20,466 nucleotides of DNA from Caulobacteraceae bacterium UBA5005 (GTDB lineage Bacteria; Pseudomonadota; Alphaproteobacteria; Caulobacterales; Caulobacteraceae): positions 30,443 through 50,908 of the forward strand of contig DGYN01000127.1 in assembly GCA_002398405.1 (NCBI GenBank), in the 5' to 3' direction. The notes under the pieces were generated by a model. That model made no database searches. It had not been told where the DNA came from and saw only the letters and a list, made by a program, of their open reading frames with translations. This document shows positions 1 to 7,110 of this stretch, one piece after another. Position numbers and translations under genes: made by a program. Positions within the stretch are counted from its first letter, which is position 1; each line of letters begins with the position of its first letter.

Positions 1-569
1 GGGATGTTGGTGGCCATGCCGACGGCGATGCCGCCCGAGCCATTGACCAAGAGGTTGGGGATGCGGGCCGGCAGGACGACGGGCTCCAGGTCCTTGCCGT
101 CATAGTTTTCCTTGAAGTCGACGGCGTCCTTTTCGAGGTCCAGCAGCAGGGCCTCGGCGGCCTTGGTCAGCTTGCACTCGGTGTAGCGCATGGCCGCCGG
201 CGGATCGTTGTCGACCGAGCCGAAGTTCCCCTGCCCGTCGACCATGAGCAGGCTCATGGAGAACGGCTGAGCCATGCGGACCAGGGCGTCATAGACCGAC
301 TGGTCGCCGTGCGGGTGATAGCGGCCGATGACATCGCCCACCACGCGGGCGGACTTCGAATAGGTTTTGTCCGACGTCATCTTGAGGTCGAACATCGAAT
401 AGAGGATGCGCCGGTGAACAGGCTTGAGGCCATCGCGCGCGTCCGGCAGGGCGCGGCTGACAATCACGCTCATGGCGTAGTCGAGATAGCTGCGCCGCAG
501 CTCATCCTCGATGTTGATGGGCGCTATGTCACCGCCAGCGGACGGTGTTTTGGGATCGTCTTCGGACAA
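1..569 (-). CDS. gyrA: DNA gyrase subunit A, N-terminal part (gene runs off the left edge)
   Basis: Type IIA topoisomerase subunit that cuts and rejoins DNA to introduce negative supercoils together with GyrB. About 189 N-terminal residues are visible. They include the classical start of the breakage-reunion domain (IEDELRRSYLDYAMSVIVSR), the DGLKPVHRRILYSM segment, the quinolone-determining stretch GRYHPHGDQSVYDALVRMAQ and the PAAMRYTE segment with the catalytic tyrosine. The start chosen is TTG at 569-567 (MSEDDPKTPS...), because an in-frame TGA lies a few codons upstream and no ATG or GTG lies before the conserved domain. No clear Shine-Dalgarno precedes it, so the exact start is less certain than the identity. 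The position equivalent to E. coli Ser83 is Gln (codon 300-302), see findings. A 93-bp gap with a possible promoter separates it from the DUF2269 gene. Confidence 0.97.
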   Translation of the reverse strand, partial: MSEDDPKTPSAGGDIAPINIEDELRRSYLDYAMSVIVSRALPDARDGLKPVHRRILYSMFDLKMTSDKTYSKSARVVGDVIGRYHPHGDQSVYDALVRMAQPFSMSLLMVDGQGNFGSVDNDPPAAMRYTECKLTKAAEALLLDLEKDAVDFKENYDGKDLEPVVLPARIPNLLVNGSGGIAVGMATNI

Positions 570-620
570 GGATTGGGACGCTTTTCAGACAGCGGAATCA
601 GGAGGAAATTCCTAGGCTTT

Positions 621-650
621 GAGATAGCATTTCGACCCCTCTCACGCCAC
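621..650 (-). promoter_or_regulatory. Possible housekeeping promoter for gyrA
   Basis: On the minus strand, GCTATCTC (628-621) resembles the Caulobacter sigma-73 -10 element GCTANAWC. GTGGCGT (650-644) is a weak match to TTGACGS, with a 15-nt spacer, slightly long. A transcript would start near 615, giving a leader of about 45 nt. A near-palindrome AGGAA-A-TTCCT lies inside that leader. This is inferred from consensus matching by eye only. Confidence 0.3.
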
Positions 651-662
651 CTTTTGCGACCT

Positions 663-1136
663 TTAAATGACGGGCTTGGCGAGCATCAGGACATAGATCG
701 CGATGACCGCCGAGAAGGCCGGCCAACCGAGCAAAAACCAGAGCCGGAACAATCGGTTATAAGCTTCTGGAACTGGCTCTCCGGCGGCCAGGGCGGCGGT
801 GAGCAGGTCGCGTGTCCGCATCTGAATGGCGACAACCGGGAGCCAGCAGGCGCCGGTCAGCAGATAAAGGCCGAAAGACCAAAGCAGCCAGGATGAATCC
901 AGCGGAGTTTCGGCCATGCACGCGAGGGCCAATCCAGAGAGCGGCTGGATCACCACCGCCGCAGCGGTGAAGACGAAATCGGCGGTCACGACAGCGCGCG
1001 AAACTCCGGCCATGACCGCCAGGTCGCGCGTCCGATGGGCCCAGACCATGAAGAAGGCGATGCCCATGCCCGTGCCGAACAGCACGGCGGCCGATAACAC
1101 GTGGACAGTCAGCAAGGCCGCATAGACAGGGCTCAC
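663..1136 (-). CDS. DUF2269-type small integral membrane protein
   Basis: A protein of about 157 residues with four hydrophobic segments (about residues 3-30, 50-70, 82-103 and 132-153) and little soluble sequence. It resembles the DUF2269 family of predicted inner-membrane proteins, whose function is unknown. I place the start at GTG 1136 because it overlaps the TGA of the upstream SDR gene as GTGA (4 nt), a typical coupled start. An upstream in-frame ATG at 1169 would lie deep in the previous gene and adds a non-hydrophobic leader, so I reject it. It is very probably cotranslated with the SDR-DoxX gene, which also carries a four-helix membrane domain, and could act with it in membrane redox or quinone-related chemistry. 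That link is inference. Confidence 0.8.
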   Translation of the reverse strand: MSPVYAALLTVHVLSAAVLFGTGMGIAFFMVWAHRTRDLAVMAGVSRAVVTADFVFTAAAVVIQPLSGLALACMAETPLDSSWLLWSFGLYLLTGACWLPVVAIQMRTRDLLTAALAAGEPVPEAYNRLFRLWFLLGWPAFSAVIAIYVLMLAKPVI

Positions 1137-2428
1137 CGGCGATCGTCCGTGGCGGCGATAAAGAGGCACAGGGCCATCATCGGCACAACCTTGAGCCAGG
1201 GACCCAGAGGATCGCCCCAGAGCTGCGGCAGGCTGATCGTCCCGGCGATCAGGTAACCGACGGTGGAAAGCGCCATCAGGATCGCGATTCTGGCGGTCCA
1301 GGCCCGGCGCCAGAGGGCGATCCCCAGCACGACGTCCATGAGGCCGCCGCCGACCAGGATGGCGACCGAGGCTTCGCCGTAGCCGCCGGTCTGCAGTACG
1401 CCAAGGGCGGCCTCCCAGCCGGGACCCAGGGAAATCAGGCCGGTGGCGATCCAGAAGACGCCAAGGGCCAGGATCGACAGGGGGCGCACGAAATAGAGCC
1501 GCGCCTGCCAGCGGTCGGCGCTGGTGGCCGGATGATCAGCAAGCATCTGGTCGACGCTCTTGGGTGTGATCTTCACCGCCTCCGCCCAGGCCCTGGAATC
1601 CCCCGCGACGTTGTAGAGGAGCTGCTTCATTGAGGTGGTGCGCAGCGATGAGGTCCAGCCGAGGCGGCCCAGCAGATCGCCAACGGTCAGGGTGGGGGCC
1701 GCCAGCCAAAGCGGCAGGTCGAAAACCGGGGCGGGCGGGAGGCCAAGCCAGGCGCGGAATTTGGCGACAAGGCCCGCCACCGTCACTTCCTGCGGACCGC
1801 CCGCCTCGATGATCTGGCTGGAGGGCGCTCCAGGCGCGGCAAGGCGGACCATGGCCTGAGCCAGATCACCGACCCAGACCGGGCGTACGGGTTTGTCGCC
1901 GCCGGTCACGGGCATGGCCAGCGGAAGGCTTGCGATCCCCCGAAGCATGGCCGTTCCGCCATAGGCGCCGGGAGCGAGGACCAGAGAGGGGCGAAGCACG
2001 ATCCAGTCGAGATCGCTTGCCGCCAGCAAGGCCTCGGTCCCGGCCTTGGTGCGGGCATAGGCTGTCCCGGCCTGCGGATCGGCGCCAACAGCGGAGATGT
2101 GGATCAGCCGTCTGATCTTGGCGGTCTCGCAGGCCCTGATCAGCGCCCGTGGCCCCGAAAGATGCGCCGCCTCCAGCCGGTCCCCTGCCCCGTCCTGCAG
2201 GACGCCGACGCAGTTCACCACCACATCGACGTCAGCCAATAAGGGCGCCCAGGCGGCCGGATCGATGAGATCCTCGAACTTGGCGGCCGCCCATTCGAAA
2301 GCCGGAGCGAGGGCTCTGGCCGCCTTGGGCCGCCGAGCACCAGCGCGAACCTGCCATCCGGCGGCGTGAAATGCGCGCGCCGCATGGGCGCCAATGAGCC
2401 CGGAAGCGCCGAGAACCAGGGCGCGCAA
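1133..2428 (-). CDS. SDR-family NAD(P)-binding protein fused to a C-terminal DoxX-like membrane domain
   Basis: 431 residues in two parts. The N-terminal half is an atypical/extended short-chain dehydrogenase (NmrA/NDUFA9-like). It has the glycine motif G7-x-x-G10-x-x-G13, NCVGVLQDG at about 72-80, a serine at 112 and a YARTK (Tyr124...Lys128) active-site-like pair. The C-terminal part from about residue 310 carries four hydrophobic helices resembling the DoxX-like family. Such fusions are annotated in many proteobacteria without a known substrate; an NAD(P)H-linked membrane oxidoreductase is a reasonable guess. The start is TTG 2428, 9 nt after the ssb stop, with AGGA about 10 nt upstream. 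The end overlaps the DUF2269 start, so ssb, this gene and DUF2269 appear to form one transcript. Confidence 0.85.
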   Translation of the reverse strand: MRALVLGASGLIGAHAARAFHAAGWQVRAGARRPKAARALAPAFEWAAAKFEDLIDPAAWAPLLADVDVVVNCVGVLQDGAGDRLEAAHLSGPRALIRACETAKIRRLIHISAVGADPQAGTAYARTKAGTEALLAASDLDWIVLRPSLVLAPGAYGGTAMLRGIASLPLAMPVTGGDKPVRPVWVGDLAQAMVRLAAPGAPSSQIIEAGGPQEVTVAGLVAKFRAWLGLPPAPVFDLPLWLAAPTLTVGDLLGRLGWTSSLRTTSMKQLLYNVAGDSRAWAEAVKITPKSVDQMLADHPATSADRWQARLYFVRPLSILALGVFWIATGLISLGPGWEAALGVLQTGGYGEASVAILVGGGLMDVVLGIALWRRAWTARIAILMALSTVGYLIAGTISLPQLWGDPLGPWLKVVPMMALCLFIAATDDRR

Positions 2429-2437
2429 AACCTGTTC

Positions 2438-2902
2438 CTAGAACGGAATCTCGTCGTCGAGGTCGGCCGGGAAGCTTTCCTTCGGCGCGCTCGATCCCAC
2501 CTTTTGGAAGCCGCCGCCGCCACCGCCGTAGTCGTCGCCGCGATCATCACCGCCGCGGCCGCCGAGCATGGTCAGCTCACCGCGGAACTTCTGAAGCACC
2601 ACTTCGGTGGAGTACTTCTCCACGCCGGAATTGTCGCTCCACTTGCGGGTCTGGAGGGACCCTTCGATGTACACCGTCGAGCCCTTTTTCAGGTACTGTT
2701 CGGCGACGCGGATGATGTTCTCATTGAAGATCACGACGCGGTGCCACTCGGTCTTTTCCTTGCGCTCGCCGCTGGACTTGTCGCGCCAGGTCTCGGAGGT
2801 GGCCAGCGACAGGTTGCAGACTTTTTCGCCGGAATTGAGCGACCGGACTTCCGGGTCCTTGCCCAGGTTGCCGACCAGAATGACCTTGTTGACGCTGCCC
2901 AT
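2438..2902 (-). CDS. ssb: Single-stranded DNA-binding protein
   Basis: 154 residues. The OB-fold domain (about residues 1-112) begins MGSVNKVILVGNLGKDPEVR and contains the conserved WHRVVIFNE and GSTVYIEGSLQTRKW segments. A glycine/aspartate-rich linker follows (about 113-135), then the acidic tip DLDDEIPF that binds partner proteins such as replication and repair enzymes. Length and layout are normal for the family. The start is ATG 2902 with a purine-rich GAGAGAG just upstream. A good promoter and a LexA-type box precede the gene, fitting SOS induction. The SDR-DoxX gene follows after 9 nt. In many alphaproteobacteria ssb lies near gyrA; here two membrane/redox genes lie between them. Confidence 0.97.
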   Translation of the reverse strand: MGSVNKVILVGNLGKDPEVRSLNSGEKVCNLSLATSETWRDKSSGERKEKTEWHRVVIFNENIIRVAEQYLKKGSTVYIEGSLQTRKWSDNSGVEKYSTEVVLQKFRGELTMLGGRGGDDRGDDYGGGGGGFQKVGSSAPKESFPADLDDEIPF

Positions 2903-2961
2903 GATGCTCTCTCGCCCTTCCGTGTGCCGCGCACGATCCGCGGCCCTTCGCTGGCGGCGAC

Positions 2962-2987
2962 CGTAGACAACGCAAGGCGCGAGTCAA
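2962..2987 (-). promoter_or_regulatory. Probable ssb promoter
   Basis: On the minus strand, TTGACT (2987-2982) is followed after 14 nt by TCTACG (2967-2962), which contains the CTA core of the Caulobacter -10 element. Transcription would start near 2955, about 50 nt before the ssb ATG. The position directly below the LexA-type box supports it. Consensus match by eye. Confidence 0.5.
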
Positions 2988-2993
2988 GCAAAT

Positions 2994-3008
2994 GTTCTCG
3001 TTACGTTC
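2994..3008 (-). promoter_or_regulatory. LexA (SOS) box upstream of ssb
   Basis: The plus strand reads GTTC-TCGTTAC-GTTC, an exact match to the alphaproteobacterial LexA operator GTTC-N7-GTTC. It lies 92 bp upstream of the ssb start, just upstream of the predicted -35 element, and 2 bp beyond the stop codon of the neighbouring lipoprotein gene. SOS control of ssb fits known alphaproteobacterial biology. Confidence 0.75.
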
Positions 3009-3010
3009 GC

Positions 3011-3424
3011 CTATTTCGGCGAAGCATCCACAGGAGCTTGCGGGGCTGGCGCTCGGACGACGGCGCCCGGAACCACCAGCTTGCCGTTGACCCTCTGCAA
3101 CAGCGGATAGCGCATGCCCTTGAATCGGCTAGCTGTAAAAATCCCCTCTCTTTTCAAGAAGATGAAGGTCCCTTGATAGGCGCCCAGGATCTCGATCTGG
3201 GTCCCGCCCATGCGCAGGAAACGAAGTCTCATGCGTTCCAGTTCGGCGGCGCATTGCTCGATACTGGGGATATTGCCGGCCACCTTGTTGTTCTTGATCG
3301 AGCCGTCCGGCTGCTGGGCGATGTACCAGCAAAGACCCTTGCCCGTGGGCGCCACGACGGCCTCCTTCGCGCAGGCCGTAAGCGTCAGAGCCCAGGCGAT
3401 CAGGGCGAAGGGGAGGATTTTCAT
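3011..3424 (-). CDS. Small predicted lipoprotein of unknown function with a Cys-bracketed motif
   Basis: 137 residues. The N-terminus is a lipoprotein signal peptide: basic start, hydrophobic core FALIAWALTL, lipobox L15-T-A-C18. The mature part holds GLCWYIAQQPDG (Cys32) and IEQCAAELERMRLRF (Cys58), then a beta-rich stretch (GAYQGTFIFLKREG) and a Pro/Ala-rich tail. I recognise no named domain. Its C-W-Y...C pattern resembles two segments in the preceding gene, with which it overlaps by 4 nt (ATGA), so the two are probably made together and may be related by duplication. Likely attached to the outer or inner membrane facing the periplasm. Confidence 0.75.
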   Translation of the reverse strand: MKILPFALIAWALTLTACAKEAVVAPTGKGLCWYIAQQPDGSIKNNKVAGNIPSIEQCAAELERMRLRFLRMGGTQIEILGAYQGTFIFLKREGIFTASRFKGMRYPLLQRVNGKLVVPGAVVRAPAPQAPVDASPK

Positions 3425-4089
3425 TGGGCCGGCAGACTGCAGTTAGGACCCTGCTCCACCAGGGTGCGGAAGTTGCGGTTGTCGGGCGATTGCTCCACCC
3501 GGCCGGGCACCAGGCGCAAGGTCTGTTCGCCCCAACGGCCGTAGGTCGCCATGCCGGGCCGCTCGCAGCGGCCGTCGAACAGGGTCGCGACGCAGGCTGA
3601 CAGCGGAACGTCGGACATGCGCACCCAATTGCGGTCCGAATAGCGCCAGCAGGTGGCGACGGGCCCACGGGTTTCGGCCACGGGCGCCTCGACCGGCTCC
3701 ACGACCGGGGCCGGCGTGATCGGGGCGCGGACGTCATCCTCCGGCGGCAGGGGCGTCAGCACCGCGCCGACATCACCAAAGGCCATGGCGCCGGTCTGGT
3801 CGATGCCGACGTCAATCTGGCCAGACGCGATCCCGTTGCGGCTGGCGCATTCGGAAAGGGTGGTCATACCCACCGAGGCGCCGGCGACGTAACAGGGCAG
3901 TTTGCGGCTGGGGTCGAGCTTGACCTCCTCGCGCCCGACCTCGACGACGAGGCCGCCCTGCGAGGCCGGCGGAGGGGCGTCTGAGCGGTCGCTGCCCGCG
4001 CCCCAGAGGACCGCGAGACCCACGCCCGCGACCAGGGCCAACGCAATGCCGCCGCCGATCACGACCCTGCGGTCTTTGGGGAATTCCAT
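3421..4089 (-). CDS. Membrane-anchored periplasmic protein of unknown function with two Cys-bracketed segments
   Basis: 222 residues. A short basic N-terminus (MEFPKDRR) and one hydrophobic helix at about 9-30 suggest a signal anchor with the rest in the periplasm. A Pro/Ala/Glu-rich linker (about 113-142) separates two segments that each look like a small disulfide unit: Cys66...Cys81 (LPCYVAG...LSEC) and Cys147...Cys166 (ATCWRYSDRNW...LSAC), followed by Cys175 and Cys217. The second unit resembles the downstream lipoprotein. No known domain recognised. The end overlaps the lipoprotein start as ATGA. The gene lies 43 bp downstream of the flaEY-side edge of the flagellar block (same strand), but nothing in its sequence marks it as flagellar. 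Confidence 0.72.
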   Translation of the reverse strand: MEFPKDRRVVIGGGIALALVAGVGLAVLWGAGSDRSDAPPPASQGGLVVEVGREEVKLDPSRKLPCYVAGASVGMTTLSECASRNGIASGQIDVGIDQTGAMAFGDVGAVLTPLPPEDDVRAPITPAPVVEPVEAPVAETRGPVATCWRYSDRNWVRMSDVPLSACVATLFDGRCERPGMATYGRWGEQTLRLVPGRVEQSPDNRNFRTLVEQGPNCSLPAQ

Positions 4090-4132
4090 GGCCTTTCGCT
4101 AAACCCCGGCGGGGTCGCTGGCAAGGTCGCGC

Positions 4133-7021
4133 TTAACCGCCACCCGTGAGACGGTTCAGGCCCGCCTGGTAGTTCGCAATCTGAGCTTGCAGATAGGCGG
4201 GAACCGGCCCCGTCGGAGCGCCCGCGGCTGTCAGGGACTTGGGCTTGGAGAGGTTTTCAAGGTCGCGATAGGCGGTGCGGATCTTGCCCAGGGCCGTGGC
4301 CAGAACCGCCTGGGCGTGTTTGATCTCGTCGCTGCTTGTGAGGTTGATCTCCGAATCCAGCGCCAGGCCATAGATCTCGCCACCCTGGGCGGTCGATACG
4401 GTCTTGCCGTCGACAATCTGGGTGCGGCGTACGATGCCCTCCTCCAGGCCGACGGCCTCAAGCAGATCCTTGCCGCCCTTGCCAGGCAGGATTTCGATCA
4501 CCGCGCTGTTGGAGTTGGGGGTTATCTTCAGGACGCGGGAATTGCCGCTCGATACGACCTCGACCTTGGCGGCCGAGCCGGTCTTGACACGAATGGCGCT
4601 GGCAAGGGTCTCGAGGGTGTCACCCGCGGCCAGGGTGATGGTGACCGGGCTCGCGCCCGCCCGGGTACGGATCTGGAAGGTATCGCCGGCCCGCGCCGAA
4701 GTCGCCGAGACAATCTTTTGCGAGGCTTCATAGTTGAGCGCGCCCTTGGGCAGGCCGAACCTGTCGAGGACCGAACCGCCCGTGGTGTCGACCGCAATGC
4801 TGGTGGCGGTGGCGATGCCGTCCTTGCCGCTGATCCGCTGAGCGCTCGTGACCGCGCCGGTGGCGGTATCAAGCGCTGCGACATAGCCCTGCTTGCTCCC
4901 CTCGGTGATGAGGCCCGGAAGATCGGCCCCGGCCGACCCCGCCAGCCACACCTTGCCGCCCGCAACCGAGAAGCCGGTCACGGTATTATCCCCCGCTCCG
5001 CCGTAATAGGCGAGTTGGTCGGACGCCGTGGAGGCGAGGTTCGTCGAGAGCCTGGCGGCGAAGGCGTCGATATTGCCGGAATGGCCGCTCGAGGCGGGGC
5101 CAAGGGTGAGCGCCGCGTTGCGCGTGTGGCCGGCGATGACCAGCTCGCCGCCATCGAGGGCCAGGCCCGCGAGATTGCCGCCGGAAAGTTCGCCGATATT
5201 GCGGGTCGCGCCCGCCGTGAGCGACCCGGCGGAGGTGAAACTTGTCACTGAAACGCTGTCCGGGGCGGTGGTCGCGAAATTGCTCGACTGGCTGTTGGTC
5301 AGAACTCCGCCGACATAGGTCTCGATCAGGTTGGTAAGCGTTCCGCCAGAGACAGTTTTGGTGGTGCGGGTCTCGGTCAGGGTGGTGTCGAAACTGCGCA
5401 AAACCCCCTCGCCGTTCTCGGAGCCGGCGACGATCACCTGACCGCCATTGACCACGATCCCTGCGGGCTTGTCGTCGGAGGCCGTACCGAACTGCTGGGT
5501 GAACAGGACCCGCGCGGCGCCCTTATCGGTGGTCGAGATAGCCGTGAGGTAACCATCATAGCCGCCCACGGCGCCCCCGCCGCCCGGCATCGATGTCTTG
5601 GCGCGGCCGGTGACATAGACCGTGCCCTCGGGCCCGAAAGCGACGGCCGCTGCTTCGTCCTCCTGCAGGCTGCCGCGGCGGACGGTCCAGACCTCGTCGC
5701 CCTTGGCGTCGAACAGAGTCACGAAGCTGTCGGTAAGGCCAGAAGCGTCCGTGGAATTGATCGGCCCTTCGGCCGCGCCAGCCAGCGTTCCCTTCACCGC
5801 CCCCGAAATGGCGATCTTGCCGTCGGCGGAGACGGCGAGGCCCAGGCCCGTGGCGTCCTGACCAGAGCCAAGCGTGCGCGCGTACATCAGATTGCCGGCG
5901 GTGTCGTACTTCAGCAGCGCAACGTCACGATCGCCCTTAACCGTTTGCCCCGCAATGGCTTTTTCAATGTCCGCCAGCATGTAGAGCGAGCCGTCGGCCC
6001 CGATCTTTGTCTGGCGCACGCCCAGGATATTGGCGTCGAGCGTATCGGTCTTGACCCGGGTTTCAGGCGCGGTGGCCCCGGACGGATCCATCTTGATCAA
6101 GCGGTTCTGGAAGATGCCGTCGTCGGTCTTGAGGTCCTTGTCCGGGTTTGGATCGCCGGCGTAGGTGGTGACGTAAACGGCAGGCTTGGTGATCGCGTTG
6201 AAGGTCAGTTTCTCGGCGACATCGCCGCGCACCTTGATGGCGTAGTTATCGCCCACGGACGGCAGTTTGTGAGGCTTGCCATCCGTCCCGATGACCGTGC
6301 GCTCGGCGCCGGGCGTGCGCTCGACCCCCAGGCGGGTCACCGCGCCGGCCGCAATGAGTTTACCGTTTATGTGGTTGACCACATTAGCCATTGTTCGGGG
6401 CGTCGCGCCCATTTCGGCCAGGTCGATCGAGACCGTTGTCGTGCCGGAATGCTTTTTCACCTCAATGTCGAAGGCGGCCGCGCCCTGGAAGGCGGCGGGC
6501 ACGTCGGTGGCGGCGCCCACGTGCAGGGTGTCGGTCGCATAGTCGTAGCCGCCCTTGGGCACGCCCACGGTGCTGCGGGTCGAGGTCGCGACCGCGCCGC
6601 GGGTCAGACGGAGCTGATCAAACTCCGCGGTGTCGGCATAGCTGGAGACCTCGGACAATCCCTTGTTGAATACGGATTTGAGGCGAGTCAGCTCCAGGGA
6701 GGTGACTCCCTTCTTGCCGGCCTCCTCGGCCAGACCCAGGAGGGAATTGAGGCCCTGATGCAGGGCGAAGAGCTTGCGATAGTCCTCACTCGCGCCCTTG
6801 AGATCCAGCTGGGCCGCGTTTTCATTGATCAGCTTGCGGCCCGAAAGCGCAGCCTTGACCAGCTCGGGCGTCTTCGCGGCGCTGGATTGCGGCGACCAGG
6901 GCGCAGTCGGCGCATACTTCGTCGTCCGTCCCGAACCAGACGCTCCGGCCGCCCCGGACGACTGTCCGTTGCGGGCCTGGTAGTACCCCAGGAGCAAGTT
7001 CATATCGAGGGAAACGGCCAC
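4133..7021 (-). CDS. flaEY: FlaEY-type flagellin regulatory/assembly protein
   Basis: 962 residues, the length I recall for the Caulobacter protein called regulatory protein FlaEY, whose mutants were reported to affect flagellin production and filament assembly. By eye the layout is: a Ser/Gly-rich N-terminus (1-50); a helical region (51-140); a segment at about 181-225 resembling a flagellin hook IN motif; a long repetitive beta region (about 325-745) with strands such as GTVYVTGRAKT and GGQVIVAGSENG, like SBBP-type propeller repeats; a second IN-like motif (about 775-815, ITLAAGDTLETLASAIRVKTG); and a helical C-terminus (895-960). GVPKG (153-157) and GLPKG (756-760) precede the two IN-like segments. 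The start is GTG 7021; an internal ATG at 7003 is possible but lacks a ribosome site. Expected partner: flagellin, in or outside the cell. The gene follows flagellin 1 with a terminator-like hairpin between them. Confidence 0.8.
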   Translation of the reverse strand: MAVSLDMNLLLGYYQARNGQSSGAAGASGSGRTTKYAPTAPWSPQSSAAKTPELVKAALSGRKLINENAAQLDLKGASEDYRKLFALHQGLNSLLGLAEEAGKKGVTSLELTRLKSVFNKGLSEVSSYADTAEFDQLRLTRGAVATSTRSTVGVPKGGYDYATDTLHVGAATDVPAAFQGAAAFDIEVKKHSGTTTVSIDLAEMGATPRTMANVVNHINGKLIAAGAVTRLGVERTPGAERTVIGTDGKPHKLPSVGDNYAIKVRGDVAEKLTFNAITKPAVYVTTYAGDPNPDKDLKTDDGIFQNRLIKMDPSGATAPETRVKTDTLDANILGVRQTKIGADGSLYMLADIEKAIAGQTVKGDRDVALLKYDTAGNLMYARTLGSGQDATGLGLAVSADGKIAISGAVKGTLAGAAEGPINSTDASGLTDSFVTLFDAKGDEVWTVRRGSLQEDEAAAVAFGPEGTVYVTGRAKTSMPGGGGAVGGYDGYLTAISTTDKGAARVLFTQQFGTASDDKPAGIVVNGGQVIVAGSENGEGVLRSFDTTLTETRTTKTVSGGTLTNLIETYVGGVLTNSQSSNFATTAPDSVSVTSFTSAGSLTAGATRNIGELSGGNLAGLALDGGELVIAGHTRNAALTLGPASSGHSGNIDAFAARLSTNLASTASDQLAYYGGAGDNTVTGFSVAGGKVWLAGSAGADLPGLITEGSKQGYVAALDTATGAVTSAQRISGKDGIATATSIAVDTTGGSVLDRFGLPKGALNYEASQKIVSATSARAGDTFQIRTRAGASPVTITLAAGDTLETLASAIRVKTGSAAKVEVVSSGNSRVLKITPNSNSAVIEILPGKGGKDLLEAVGLEEGIVRRTQIVDGKTVSTAQGGEIYGLALDSEINLTSSDEIKHAQAVLATALGKIRTAYRDLENLSKPKSLTAAGAPTGPVPAYLQAQIANYQAGLNRLTGGG

Positions 7022-7035
7022 TCGGTAAGCTTCTC

Positions 7036-7057
7036 AAAAACCGGAGAAATTTCCGGT
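7036..7057 (-). terminator. Rho-independent terminator between flagellin 1 and flaEY
   Basis: On the minus strand, ACCGGA (7057-7052), a 6-nt loop, then TCCGGT (7045-7040) is followed directly by TTTTG, giving a run of five T with the stem end. It sits 53 nt after the flagellin 1 stop and 18 nt before the flaEY GTG, so it would either end the flagellin transcript or act as a partial attenuator ahead of flaEY. Confidence 0.6.
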
Positions 7058-7110
7058 CCTGAAAAGGTCGCACAAGAGGGATTACACCGTGTTAAGTTCG
7101 GCGAAAAAAC

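Noticed and set aside
1137..1169. Longer start of the DUF2269 protein at 1169
   Set aside because: It would lie inside the SDR gene; the GTG at 1136 forms a GTGA overlap and begins right at the first membrane helix.
2366..3544. 392-aa plus-strand open frame across ssb and neighbours
   Set aside because: It is antisense to ssb and to the end of the SDR gene and the lipoprotein gene, all of which have strong family evidence. The translation has no recognisable motif; long antisense frames are common in high-GC DNA.
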